Below are positions 8,286 through 15,974 of a stretch of 64,000 nt of DNA, piece after piece. The stretch's first letter is position 1. Each line of letters opens with the position of its first letter. Below the pieces are notes generated by a model. It was not told the DNA's origin and did no database searches. It saw nothing but the letters and a program-made list of their open reading frames with translations. This stretch comes from CALOCN01 sp942491735 (GTDB taxonomy: Bacteria > Eisenbacteria > RBG-16-71-46 > JABDJR01), in NCBI GenBank assembly GCA_942491735.1, contig CALOCN010000001.1, positions 1,240,001 through 1,304,000 of the forward strand. Direction: 5' to 3'. Position numbers and translations under genes: made by a program.

Positions 8286-9413
8286 GGCGTGCAATGCACG
8301 CTGTGCATTCTGGAACGCATCGCGTGGCACCTCGAAGGTGAGGCAGGGGCCCTCGGCCCACCAGTCCCTGACCGGGACTCCGGCGTCGGCCAAGGCCCCG
8401 GTCGCCCGGGCGGCGAACGCCACGGCGGGACCGGATCCCAACAGGGTGACCAGGGCGAACCCGGTGTCCAACTCCGCACCCGACACTGCGGCAGCCGCGG
8501 CCATGTCCCCCTTGACCCACACCCGCAGTCCCTCCCCTGGTGTCGCCCGAGCCGCGAGCGGAAGAAGATCCAACTCGCCGAGGCCGTTCAGAAGCGCCGC
8601 CGGATCCGGACCCTCCGGCGTCGTGGCCACTCGTGTCGTGGCCTCGTACCCGGTGACCGCGATCACCTCATCCGTGGATTCGATCGGTTGGTCGTTGATC
8701 ATGGTTCCTGACCTCTCCTCGAAGGTGGATCGGACCGAGAAGGGAAGTCGATGCCGCCTCGCCGCGGCGACCGCTCGTGAATGCATGACCCCGGCCCCAC
8801 ACCGGGACAAGGCGAACATCGCGTCCCAGGACAAGGCTGGGATGAGACGTGCTCCCGGCAAGGTCCTGGGGTCGCCGGTCATCACCCCCAGGACGTCGGT
8901 GTAGATCTCGCACGCGGCGGCACCCATCCCCACCGCCAGGGCAATCGCCGTGGTGTCGCTGCCACCCCTGCCCAGGGTGGTGATCTCCTTGTCCGGGCTG
9001 ACCCCCTGGAACCCGGCTACGATCACCACCCGCCCCCGGTCCAGTTCCGGCCCAATACGGATAGGCCGTACTTCGCGGATCCGCGCCCGGGAGTGGTTCG
9101 TGTCGGTGATGATGCCGCTTTGGCTCCCGGTGAAGGAGATGGCCGGGACCTCCCGGTCATGCAGGGCCATCGAGAGGAGGGCCATGGTGATCCGCTCACC
9201 GGCGGTGAGCAGCATGTCCATCTCGCGCCGGCTGGGGGTGGCGGTGACTTCGGTGGCAAGGCGGGTCAGTTCGTCGGTGGTGTGTCCCATGGCCGAGACC
9301 ACCACGACGAGGCGATTTCCGGCCCGGTGCCGTTCGGTGATGCGGTCGGCCACGGCGAGAATGCGTTGGGGGCTCCCCACCGAGGTTCCGCCGTATTTCT
9401 GGACGATAAGCAC
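8265..9413 (-). CDS. lysC: Aspartate kinase
   Basis: The protein has 382 residues from a GTG at 9413. The kinase domain has KYGGTSVG at residues 6-13, the TAGERI segment, and GRGGSDTTA near residue 150. It phosphorylates aspartate in the first step to lysine, threonine and methionine. The GTG is preferred because GGAGG lies 7 bases upstream and it gives the standard start LIVQKYGG. An ATG two codons earlier sits directly against the ribosome binding site. The C-terminal 120 residues should hold two ACT domains, but the canonical SEIKIS-like motif is not visible (DWWAEGPCLTFEV stands there), so feedback control may differ. A good promoter lies at 9454-9483. Confidence 0.92.
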   Translation of the reverse strand: MLIVQKYGGTSVGSPQRILAVADRITERHRAGNRLVVVVSAMGHTTDELTRLATEVTATPSRREMDMLLTAGERITMALLSMALHDREVPAISFTGSQSGIITDTNHSRARIREVRPIRIGPELDRGRVVIVAGFQGVSPDKEITTLGRGGSDTTAIALAVGMGAAACEIYTDVLGVMTGDPRTLPGARLIPALSWDAMFALSRCGAGVMHSRAVAAARRHRLPFSVRSTFEERSGTMINDQPIESTDEVIAVTGYEATTRVATTPEGPDPAALLNGLGELDLLPLAARATPGEGLRVWVKGDMAAAAAVSGAELDTGFALVTLLGSGPAVAFAARATGALADAGVPVRDWWAEGPCLTFEVPRDAFQNAQRALHAAFLGVG

Positions 9414-9453
9414 GGGCATTCCTCCGCCCGCAGGGGGCGCAACCGGGGAGGGG

Positions 9454-9483
9454 AGTATAGGTTGGGGGGTACGGCCGGGTCAA
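9454..9483 (-). promoter_or_regulatory. Promoter of aspartate kinase
   Basis: On the minus strand, TTGACC (9478-9483) is followed by an 18 bp spacer and TATACT (9454-9459), close to the sigma-70 consensus. The start codon at 9413 lies about 35 bases downstream of the expected transcription start. Confidence 0.75.
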
Positions 9484-9485
9484 AA

Positions 9486-9499
9486 TTCAGTTGACTGAA
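9486..9499. promoter_or_regulatory. Palindrome between two divergent promoters
   Basis: TTCAGT-TG-ACTGAA is a perfect inverted repeat with 6 bp arms. It sits 2 bases from the -35 of lysC and overlaps the -35 of the tRNA-Gly promoter (TTGACT at 9491-9496). It could be an operator; no protein can be assigned. Confidence 0.4.
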
Positions 9500-9519
9500 G
9501 GGGCCGGGATGGTTAGCCT
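9491..9519 (+). promoter_or_regulatory. Promoter of tRNA-Gly
   Basis: TTGACT (9491-9496), 17 bp spacer, TAGCCT (9514-9519). Expected transcription start is about 10 bases before the mature tRNA 5' end at 9537. The -35 matches consensus in five or six positions and the -10 is weaker. Confidence 0.6.
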
Positions 9520-9536
9520 CTTCAGTCCTCTTACGA

Positions 9537-9611
9537 GCGGAAGTAGCTCAGTGGTAGAGCTCCACCTTGCCAAGGTGGTTGTCGCGAGTTCGAATCTCGT
9601 CTTCCGCTCCA
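9537..9611 (+). tRNA. tRNA-Gly (anticodon GCC)
   Basis: A 75 nt cloverleaf with encoded CCA. The acceptor stem GCGGAAG pairs with CTTCCGC, the D stem is GCTC/GAGC, and the anticodon stem CCACC/GGTGG has loop TTGCCAA giving anticodon GCC. The T arm has GTTCGAAT. The discriminator base is T. No introns or mismatches are seen. Confidence 0.98.
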
Positions 9612-9914
9612 TTTTCTTCCCCTTGGGCTCGCAGGTCCCTATGGGATAGGCGGTAGGCCCCCATGGGACCGACAGAGGCCCTTCCCAGGGATGGGATGAA
9701 GGCCTTGGGAACGAATGAAGGCGACCCGGACTCCCGCCTGACCTGACTCCTGCCTGACCCCCGCCCCCCGCGCGCGCCGTTTAACCGGCCACGCCAACCG
9801 GCACTGCTCCCACGCCTCCAATCGGTGACTGGGCGGCGCCCACCCGTATCCTGGTCCGCAAGTGATTGTTCAGCATTTGGTTAAACGGGCCGCGTGCTGC
9901 GGCTTAGCACAACA
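9612..9914. other. Intergenic region, no gene seen
   Basis: About 300 bp between tRNA-Gly and the aldolase promoter. A short T-rich stretch follows the tRNA and may help end its transcript. The rest holds short direct repeats of GGACC/CCATGGGA type but no coding frame with a start signal and no convincing RNA fold. Confidence 0.45.
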
Positions 9915-9943
9915 TTGACCCACGCCGGGTCTCTCAGTAATCT
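9915..9943 (+). promoter_or_regulatory. Promoter of fructose-bisphosphate aldolase
   Basis: TTGACC (9915-9920), 17 bp spacer, TAATCT (9938-9943). The predicted start of transcription near 9950 leaves a 5' leader of about 40 bases with GAGGGA before the ATG at 9991. Confidence 0.75.
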
Positions 9944-9990
9944 CATCTGCCGCGAGTTACTCCTTACTACCTGATGTCGAGGGACCCCAA

Positions 9991-10884
9991 ATGAGCGCAT
10001 TCGACCAGCAACTCGAGAAGATCCGCACCCGTGATGGCTTCATTGCCGCACTGGACCAGAGCGGTGGGAGCACGCCCAAGGCCTTGGGTCTGTACGGAGT
10101 CAAGGAAGGTGCCTGGTCCAACGAGGACGAGATGTTCGGGCTCATTCACCAGATGCGCTCCCGCATCATTACCAGCCCCTCGTTCAATGGTGACCGGATC
10201 CTGGGCGCCATCCTGTTCGAGATGACCATGGATCGGGAGATCAACGGAACGCCCACCGCGCAGTTCCTCTGGAACGAAAAGAACGTGGTTCCGTTCCTCA
10301 AGATCGACAAGGGCCTGGACGCGGAGGCCAACGGTGTCCAGCTCATGAAGCCCATGCCGGGTCTGAACGAGCTGCTCGCGCGCGGCAAGGCCAAGGGCAT
10401 CTTCGGTACCAAGGAGCGGTCGGTCATCAAGCAGGCCAACGAGGCCGGCATTGCCGCCATCGTGGCGCAGCAGTTCGAGGTGGGGAATCAGGTGGTGGCG
10501 GCCGGGCTCGTTCCCATCCTGGAGCCCGAGGTGGACATCCACTGCCCGGACAAGGCGAAGGCCGAGTCGATTCTCAAGGCCGCGCTCATGGATCACCTCT
10601 CCAAACTCGCTGCGGATCAGCTCATCATGCTCAAGCTGACCCTGCCCGAGGAGAACAACCTCTACAAGGACGTGATCGCGCATCCCAACGTGCTGCGGGT
10701 CGTTGCCCTGTCCGGCGGCTACAGTCGCGACGAGGCGAACGAGCGCTTGGCCAAGCAGAACGGCATGGTGGCGAGCTTCTCCCGAGCGCTCAGCGAGGGA
10801 CTCTCCGCGCAGCAGTCGGACGACGAGTTCAACGCGGTACTCGACTCGTCAATCGGCTCGATCTTCGACGCGTCGCGAACCTAG
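9991..10884 (+). CDS. fda: Fructose-bisphosphate aldolase, class I
   Basis: A 297-residue class I (Schiff-base) aldolase, the length of the single-domain bacterial enzymes related to Staphylococcus FdaB. The start has ALDQSGGSTPKAL (residues 20-32), the middle has KIDKGLD (104-110) and VPILEPEV (174-181). The predicted Schiff-base lysine is K215 in LIMLKLTLPEENN. It cleaves fructose 1,6-bisphosphate to glyceraldehyde 3-phosphate and dihydroxyacetone phosphate without a metal. It is transcribed alone from a strong promoter, with a good ribosome binding site. Together with pfkA at 59539 it supports Embden-Meyerhof glycolysis. Confidence 0.96.
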   Translation: MSAFDQQLEKIRTRDGFIAALDQSGGSTPKALGLYGVKEGAWSNEDEMFGLIHQMRSRIITSPSFNGDRILGAILFEMTMDREINGTPTAQFLWNEKNVVPFLKIDKGLDAEANGVQLMKPMPGLNELLARGKAKGIFGTKERSVIKQANEAGIAAIVAQQFEVGNQVVAAGLVPILEPEVDIHCPDKAKAESILKAALMDHLSKLAADQLIMLKLTLPEENNLYKDVIAHPNVLRVVALSGGYSRDEANERLAKQNGMVASFSRALSEGLSAQQSDDEFNAVLDSSIGSIFDASRT

Positions 10885-10933
10885 GCTGGCGATCCCGAGC
10901 GGGGCGTGATTGATCCGTCGAAACTCGCCAGCC
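10884..10933 (+). terminator. Inverted repeat downstream of the aldolase gene
   Basis: GGCTGGCGA (10884-10892) pairs perfectly with TCGCCAGCC (10925-10933) across a 32-base loop that starts at the stop codon. There is no T-tract, so it may be a transcript-end stabilising structure or a factor-dependent stop rather than a classical terminator. Confidence 0.4.
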
Positions 10934-10963
10934 CACCCGAGCGGACGAGCGGGACCGGGCGAA

Positions 10964-11408
10964 CCCAGGTACTCAAAGCAAGGCCAGGCCAAGCGAAGGA
11001 GCCAAGCCGGTCGAGTCCAGGTAGTCCAGGCCAGGCCAAGCGAAGGAGCTAAGCCTGGCGAATCCAGGTAGTCCAAGCCAAGCCAAGCGATGGAGCTAAG
11101 CCTGGCGAGTCCAGGTAGTCCAAGCCAGGCCAAGCGAAGGAGCCAAGCCGGTCGAGTCCAGGTAGTCCAAGCCAGGCCAAGCGAAGGAGCTAAGCAGGGC
11201 GAATCCAGGTAGTCCAGTCCAAGCCAAGCGAAGGAGCTAAGCCTGGCGAGTCCAGGTAGTCCAAGCCAGGCCAAGCCAAGCGAACGAGCCAAGCCGGACG
11301 CATCCAGGTAGTCCAAGCCAGGCCAAGCGATGGAAGCCAAGCTGGACGCATCCAAGTAGTCCAAGCCAAGCCAAGCGAAGGAGCCAAGCCGGGCGAATCC
11401 AGGCGGTG
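10964..11408. repeat. 47 bp tandem repeat array
   Basis: Units beginning TCCAGGTAGTCCAAGCC start at 11016, 11063, 11110, 11157, 11204, 11251, 11303 and 11351, with a partial unit at 11398 and a degenerate one at 10964. Most spacings are exactly 47 bp; one is 52 because CCAAG is inserted, and one is 48. Each unit also holds CCAAGCGAAGGAGC. Forty-seven is not a multiple of three, so although long frames are open on the minus strand they change register every unit and are not a credible protein. The array directly follows the aldolase gene. Confidence 0.92.
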
Positions 11409-11576
11409 AGCCCGGCAGACGAACAGGACCTCCGGCAGAAATCCGAGGCGGACTCCGGGTTTGCCCTGACCGTGATTTGGCTCCAGGACCTATTGGGCCG
11501 CGTCACTGCCGCATGACGATAGGAGTCAGGACACCCGCTGGCTCGATGGCCACCGGAGCCAGATGGGCCGACCGAG

Positions 11577-11821
11577 CCGCACCACGCCACGCCGCGCCGC
11601 ACCACGCCGCACCGCACCACGCCACGCCACGCCGCACCGCACCACGCCACGCCGCGCCGCACCACGCCACGCCGCACCGCACCACGCCGCACCGCACCAC
11701 ACCGCACCACGCCACGCCGCGCCACGCCACGCCACGCCACGCCGCCCCGCACCACGCCGCACCGCCCCGCCCCGCCCCGCACCACGCCACGCCACGCCGC
11801 ACCACGCCACGCCACGCCACG
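11577..11821. repeat. CACGC/CGCAC pentanucleotide satellite
   Basis: About 245 bp made almost only of five-base blocks such as CACGC, CGCAC and CGCCG in irregular order. One strand is purine-poor. The long open frames across it are Ala/His/Pro or Arg/Gly/Val repeats with no start context. It ends about 45 bp from the stop codon of the SDR gene. The block structure is typical of a slippage-prone microsatellite. Confidence 0.9.
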
Positions 11822-11865
11822 CGCAGGACCGCCCCCCCAATCCAGTTGCTCGCCGCCGTCGGGGC

Positions 11866-12639
11866 CTACTCGCCCCGGAAGATCGTCGTCGCCGTTGCCT
11901 GGTCGCTGGCCAGCAACACCAGTTCGGCCACGTTGGCGTGCGGGGGGCGGGTGGCGGCGTAGAGCACCGCGTCGGCCACATCGTCCGGGGTAAGGGGCCG
12001 CGTGTTCTCGTAGATCCTGGCTGCGCGATCCGAATCCCCGTGGAAGCGCACCTGGCTGAACTCCGTCTCTACCAGCCCCGGATCAATCGTGGACACCCGC
12101 ACCGGTTTCCCGTGCAGATCGAGCCGTAGCCCCTCGTTCAGTGCCCGCACCGCATACTTGCTCGCACAGTACACCGCCCCGTTGGCGTAGACGTCCCGCC
12201 CGGCGATGGATCCGATGTTGATCACGTGTCCCTTGCCCCGTTCCAGCATGCCGGGGACGACCCCGCGGGTCACGTAGAGAAGCCCCTTCACGTTGGTGTC
12301 GAGCATCTCGTCCCAGTCGCGTCGGTCCCCCTCGTGGATAGGGGCGAGCCCCCGGGAGAGCCCCGCGTTGTTGATCAGAACGTCGATGCCACGCCACGCC
12401 GCGGGAAGCTCACCCAACACCCTCTCCACCTGGGCCGCATCCCGGACATCAAGCTGAACGCAATGACTCTCCGTCCCATGCGCCTCACCCAGCTCACCCG
12501 CCAGCGCCTCCAGTCGTTCCATGCGTCGCGCGGCAAGCAGCAACCGCGCGCCTTCCCTCGCGAAGGCCACCGCGCAGGAGCGGCCGATCCCGCTGGACGC
12601 ACCGGTGATGAAGACGAGCGTGTCCTTCAGGCGAGTCAT
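11866..12639 (-). CDS. Short-chain dehydrogenase/reductase
   Basis: A 257-residue classical SDR. The NAD(P)-binding TGASSGIG is at residues 12-19, NNAG near residue 90, a catalytic serine in the NIGSIAG segment, and the YCASK tyrosine-lysine pair. Arginines after strand 2 (AARRMERLE) suggest NADP(H). It most resembles the YdfG group, which oxidises 3-hydroxy acids such as serine or 3-hydroxypropionate, but substrate cannot be read from sequence. The ATG at 12639 has GGAGG about 7 bases upstream. It stands alone, and its downstream side is the pentanucleotide repeat. Confidence 0.9.
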   Translation of the reverse strand: MTRLKDTLVFITGASSGIGRSCAVAFAREGARLLLAARRMERLEALAGELGEAHGTESHCVQLDVRDAAQVERVLGELPAAWRGIDVLINNAGLSRGLAPIHEGDRRDWDEMLDTNVKGLLYVTRGVVPGMLERGKGHVINIGSIAGRDVYANGAVYCASKYAVRALNEGLRLDLHGKPVRVSTIDPGLVETEFSQVRFHGDSDRAARIYENTRPLTPDDVADAVLYAATRPPHANVAELVLLASDQATATTIFRGE

Positions 12640-12993
12640 CCCATCCTCCACATGTAACGGTCCGTGCTCAACGCTCGGGTTGACCACCCTCTTGCCCCCC
12701 CGCGACTGCGGCGTGGGCGCCCAGCGCTGCGCAATCCCGATCCGGTTTCCGCGGAACCCACGATGTACCACCGGCTTGGGGCGCGCCTCCGTATTGCCAG
12801 GCGCCGAAGGCAAACGTACGGGGAAGTCTAGCCTTGGCCGGCGCCGACGGGTAGCCCAGCCGGGGGCGGCCAGAGCCCCGGAGCGCCCCGGCGCTCCCGC
12901 CCTGCTCGGGATGTGCCGATAACCCGCTGAGATTCGCAGGGGCCAAGGCACACGCCGAATCCCCAGCCTGAACGCCCTCCCGGGAGGTACTCA
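12640..12993. other. Divergent intergenic region
   Basis: About 350 bp between the SDR gene and the lipoprotein gene, which are divergent. It must carry both promoters, but I see no clear -35/-10 pair. It is slightly less GC-rich near 12810-12830. No coding frame here has a ribosome binding site. Confidence 0.45.
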
Positions 12994-13458
12994 ATGCTCA
13001 AGCGTTCGTTGATCGTCGTTCTCTCGCTTACCGCGATGTCGGCCCTCACCGGCTGCTCAGTCGGCGATTCGGGTGATAAGGCCCACTCCGCCCAGCTGGG
13101 TTCCACCCCGGCCCCCACTCAGCAGGTGCGCAAGCCCTCTGCACCCCCATCGCGCACCTTCAACAAGGCCGAACTCCTTCGCAAGCTCAAGTACTCCGGA
13201 CTCCAGCTGGAGCCCATGGACACCCGTGCGCTCAGTGCCTCGGATCTCCGGGCCTTTCCCCGGGACCCGGACGACGTCTTCACCATCCGCATTGCCGACG
13301 GCAAGGGCAACGCCACCCCGGTCACCTTTGTTCAGTTCCGCTCGGCGGACGAGGTGGCCCGTATCCAGGGGGTGAACGGCTTCAAGGTCCACAACTGGTT
13401 CCTGCATGGGCTGACCGGAACCTACTTCCGGGATCGGGTGACCGCCGCGGTCGAGTAG
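12994..13458 (+). CDS. Small lipoprotein of unknown function
   Basis: A 154-residue protein with a lipoprotein signal peptide: basic start (MLKR), hydrophobic core and lipobox LTGC with the modified cysteine at C21. A Pro/Ser/Thr-rich linker (residues 36-55) leads to a compact domain of about 95 residues ending FRDRVTAAVE. I do not recognise the family. The gene has a GGGAGGT ribosome binding site and stands alone. It is probably anchored in an envelope membrane facing the periplasm. Confidence 0.75.
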   Translation: MLKRSLIVVLSLTAMSALTGCSVGDSGDKAHSAQLGSTPAPTQQVRKPSAPPSRTFNKAELLRKLKYSGLQLEPMDTRALSASDLRAFPRDPDDVFTIRIADGKGNATPVTFVQFRSADEVARIQGVNGFKVHNWFLHGLTGTYFRDRVTAAVE

Positions 13459-13480
13459 CGAACGTAGCCCCAGCGCGGTT

Positions 13481-13550
13481 GCGCCTTGTCCGGACCCGAC
13501 CCCGGCGTGGTCCCGCCTTGTCCAAAACCTGACCCCGGCGCGGCTCAGGG
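13481..13550. repeat. Two units of the CCTTGTCC repeat family
   Basis: GCGCCTTGTCCGGACCCGAC and a similar unit 32 bp later (TTGTCC at 13486 and 13518) share the CTTGTCC core and the GACCC-CCGGCG part with the array at 391-615. They lie between two convergent genes. This shows the element is dispersed. Confidence 0.65.
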
Positions 13551-13559
13551 TCCGCACGC

Positions 13560-15047
13560 TCACCGGACCAGGGTCACCCGCGTGTTCGCTGAACGCTCGG
13601 CATCCTGCAACCGTACGAAGTACACCCCGGAAGGAAGCGCCTGCCCGCCCGCACTCAGCCCGTCCCACGGGGTGGAGTAGCGACCGGGAAGCGGATCCAG
13701 GCTTCGCACGCGCCGCCCGGTGACGTCGTGCACCCACAGGCGAACGCCGTCCCCAAAGGGTTCGCCGTAGCGGATCTCGGTCGCGCCCCGGGTCACGCTG
13801 GGAACCGCCAGAAGGCGGGCCGTCGGCGGAGCCACCGGGTCCACTTCCTGACCGCTCAACGAAGCGGCGAGTTGCCAGTCGGAAACCCATCGTGCGTGGA
13901 AGAGCGGCTCGTAGACCTCCACCCCGGTCGTCCCCAGATAGTAGAAGCAGAGATCAAACCCGGTGACGCTGCCACCCGGTGCTCCCGCGCGCGGGGTCAC
14001 CGTCACGCCGGCGAACTCCGCCCCCTGGGTCGCATCCACGTCGAAGGTGAGCATGGTATTGGACTCCCCGACCAGCGCTTCGCCGTCATCCCGCAGGCAA
14101 ACCGGAAAGCCCAGGGCAAAGCTAGTCGGATCATCCAGAAACGGATCGGGCGGGTAGATCTCGGGGATCAGATCACCGAACGAAGCGAAGTCCACCGACA
14201 TCTCGAAGAACAGATCCGAGAACACGCCGTTCTCGTCCCAACGGAACTCGACCGCTCCCTGATCCCCGGCCGCTCCCCACTGTGTCTGCCAGTTCGCGGT
14301 CATCTCGACCGGGAAGCTCGCGCTGGCGTCCCGGATCACCATGTCCGTCTGGTACAGCGGGTTCGAGACCTCGTCGTACACGCTGAATCGCAGGGGAGAA
14401 GAAGGAATCGGTGGCACCTGGGTCGCGACGAAGTTCCCCACGAAGTCCACGTTGAGCGACCCGGACCGCCGGAACCGCACCTCGGACACATAGAACGCTT
14501 CGGTGCCTCCCTGCGGGTTGAACCGGAACCCGAACGACTCCGCGTCGGTGGGATCCACCGCCGACCAATCGGACAGATAGAACGTGAGCACCTCGGTCCC
14601 GCCACTGGTCGTGCGGTCCTCTCCCTCACCGCCCCAGTCGTCGGTCATGATCGCGGTGACCTTGCCTCCGGCCGGGCCGTTCACCACCATCTCCACCCGG
14701 TCCACCGTGCCCAATACCGTGAGATCCCGGGTCAGGGCCCAGTCCCAATGCAACCGCACCGTGGCGCTTCCGCTCGGAAAGACGGTCAACGCCCGGTCCG
14801 TGAACGGGGTCACGTTGGTATTCGAGACGAGCACGTAGTCCCCGCTGCTCTCGAGGATGACCTTGCGGTTGACGTGCATGGCGTGGCCGTTCGAGCCCGG
14901 GATGTCGATCACATGCTCCTGGTAGTTGAACGCGCTGACCGCGAACAGCCCCCGCTCGAAGTCGTCCACCGGGCTCATGGCCAGGGCCAAGCCCGGTGCG
15001 AGGAGCGCGACAAGAAGAACGGATCTGCAGGCGGTGTCGTGGTTCAC
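13560..15047 (-). CDS. Secreted protein with C-terminal FlgD-like sorting domain
   Basis: A protein of 495 residues from a GTG at 15047 with GGAGGG upstream. That start gives a clean signal peptide (hydrophobic core VLLVALLAPGLALA) cut near residue 23. The central 370 residues are beta-rich and match no family I know. The last 80 residues form the Ig-like FlgD/sorting fold: HDVTGRRVRSLD, then LPSGVYFVRL, ending TRVTLVR. Such ends direct proteins across or onto the outer membrane in FCB lineages. The convergent neighbour ends about 100 bp away. Confidence 0.75.
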   Translation of the reverse strand: MNHDTACRSVLLVALLAPGLALAMSPVDDFERGLFAVSAFNYQEHVIDIPGSNGHAMHVNRKVILESSGDYVLVSNTNVTPFTDRALTVFPSGSATVRLHWDWALTRDLTVLGTVDRVEMVVNGPAGGKVTAIMTDDWGGEGEDRTTSGGTEVLTFYLSDWSAVDPTDAESFGFRFNPQGGTEAFYVSEVRFRRSGSLNVDFVGNFVATQVPPIPSSPLRFSVYDEVSNPLYQTDMVIRDASASFPVEMTANWQTQWGAAGDQGAVEFRWDENGVFSDLFFEMSVDFASFGDLIPEIYPPDPFLDDPTSFALGFPVCLRDDGEALVGESNTMLTFDVDATQGAEFAGVTVTPRAGAPGGSVTGFDLCFYYLGTTGVEVYEPLFHARWVSDWQLAASLSGQEVDPVAPPTARLLAVPSVTRGATEIRYGEPFGDGVRLWVHDVTGRRVRSLDPLPGRYSTPWDGLSAGGQALPSGVYFVRLQDAERSANTRVTLVR

Positions 15048-15183
15048 GATGCCCTCCAGGGGAATGGGGGAGTGGTCCTCCAGAAACGCGCAAAACGGCC
15101 GCCGAGGGGGCCAACCGAATCCAACCGAACCCTCTCCGTCGACCTCGCCCAAACCCACCCCACGCGAACCCCTTGTGGCGCGC

Positions 15184-15189
15184 TAGAAT
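15184..15189 (+). promoter_or_regulatory. -10 element placing DUF2071 gene as leaderless
   Basis: TAGAAT lies 8 bases before the ATG at 15198 and there is no Shine-Dalgarno sequence. Transcription would start at or next to the start codon. No good -35 is seen. Confidence 0.4.
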
Positions 15190-15197
15190 AGCCGCGC

Positions 15198-15974
15198 ATG
15201 TCGCCCGCCCAAGATGTCACCCACCGACCCTGGCCCCCACCCGCCGGTCCCTGGACCATGGCCCAGACCTGGAGCGACCTGCTGTTCGCCCATTGGCCGG
15301 TCCCGGCCGAACAGCTACGACCCCTGGTGCCCCAAGCATTGGAACTCGACCTCTACGAAGGACAAGCCTGGGTCGCGGTGGTGCCGTTTCGCATGCGGGG
15401 AGTACGATCCCGGGGAACGCCACCGCTCCCCGGCCTCTCCAGCTTCCCTGAACTCAACCTGCGCACCTATGTGCGTGGCGTGGCCGATCGCGATCCGCAT
15501 CCCGGCGTCTTCTTCTTCAGCCTCGACGCCGCCCGCATGGCTGCGGTGGCCATCGCCCGCACGCTCTTCCACCTGCCCTACTTCCGGGCCGAGATGTCCT
15601 GCACCCCGACCCCGGGAGCCGACCCCGGCATCCGCTACCTCAGCCGTCGTACCCACGCCGGGGTCCCCGACGCGGAGTTCATCGGGGAGTACGGCCCCAC
15701 CGGCCCGCCGGCTCCGGTCCCCACCGGTTCCCTGGAGCACTTCCTCCTGGAACGCTATTGCCTCTACGCGGTGCAACCCCAACCTGGGAGCACCGATCGG
15801 GTGTGGTGCGGTGAGATCCACCACGCTCCCTGGCCCATCCAATCCGCGTTCGCGCACATCGAGGTGAACACCATCGCGACCTCCATGGGGATCCAGCTTC
15901 CCGACCGCAAGCCGCTGCTTCATTTCGCCCGCGAACTGAAGGTCGTGGTGTGGCCCCCGAGGCGGGTCCAATGA
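15198..15974 (+). CDS. DUF2071 (YqjF-like) family protein
   Basis: A 258-residue protein of the DUF2071/YqjF family. Its start has the typical TWSDLLFAHWPVP segment, followed by LVPQALELDLYEGQAWVAVVPFRM and an FPELNLRTYV motif. The family's biochemical role is not established; it is cytoplasmic, with no signal peptide or membrane segment. The gene ends in an ATGA overlap with the flavoprotein gene, so the two should be co-translated and may work together. The start has no ribosome binding site and probably gives a leaderless transcript. Confidence 0.88.
   Translation: MSPAQDVTHRPWPPPAGPWTMAQTWSDLLFAHWPVPAEQLRPLVPQALELDLYEGQAWVAVVPFRMRGVRSRGTPPLPGLSSFPELNLRTYVRGVADRDPHPGVFFFSLDAARMAAVAIARTLFHLPYFRAEMSCTPTPGADPGIRYLSRRTHAGVPDAEFIGEYGPTGPPAPVPTGSLEHFLLERYCLYAVQPQPGSTDRVWCGEIHHAPWPIQSAFAHIEVNTIATSMGIQLPDRKPLLHFARELKVVVWPPRRVQ

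Noticed and set aside
10849..11364. Long minus-strand open frame (about 171 codons) across the 47 bp repeats
   Set aside because: The unit length is not a multiple of three, the peptide is a low-complexity LDYLD/SPGLA repeat in shifting register, and there is no ribosome binding site.
11406..11516. 36-codon frame after the 47 bp array, starting MSPADEQDLRQ
   Set aside because: The composition looks somewhat natural, but it has a GTG start with no ribosome binding site and no supporting context.
11503..11981. Several open frames across the pentanucleotide array
   Set aside because: They encode only Ala/His/Pro or Arg/Gly/Val blocks, which follow from the repeat composition.
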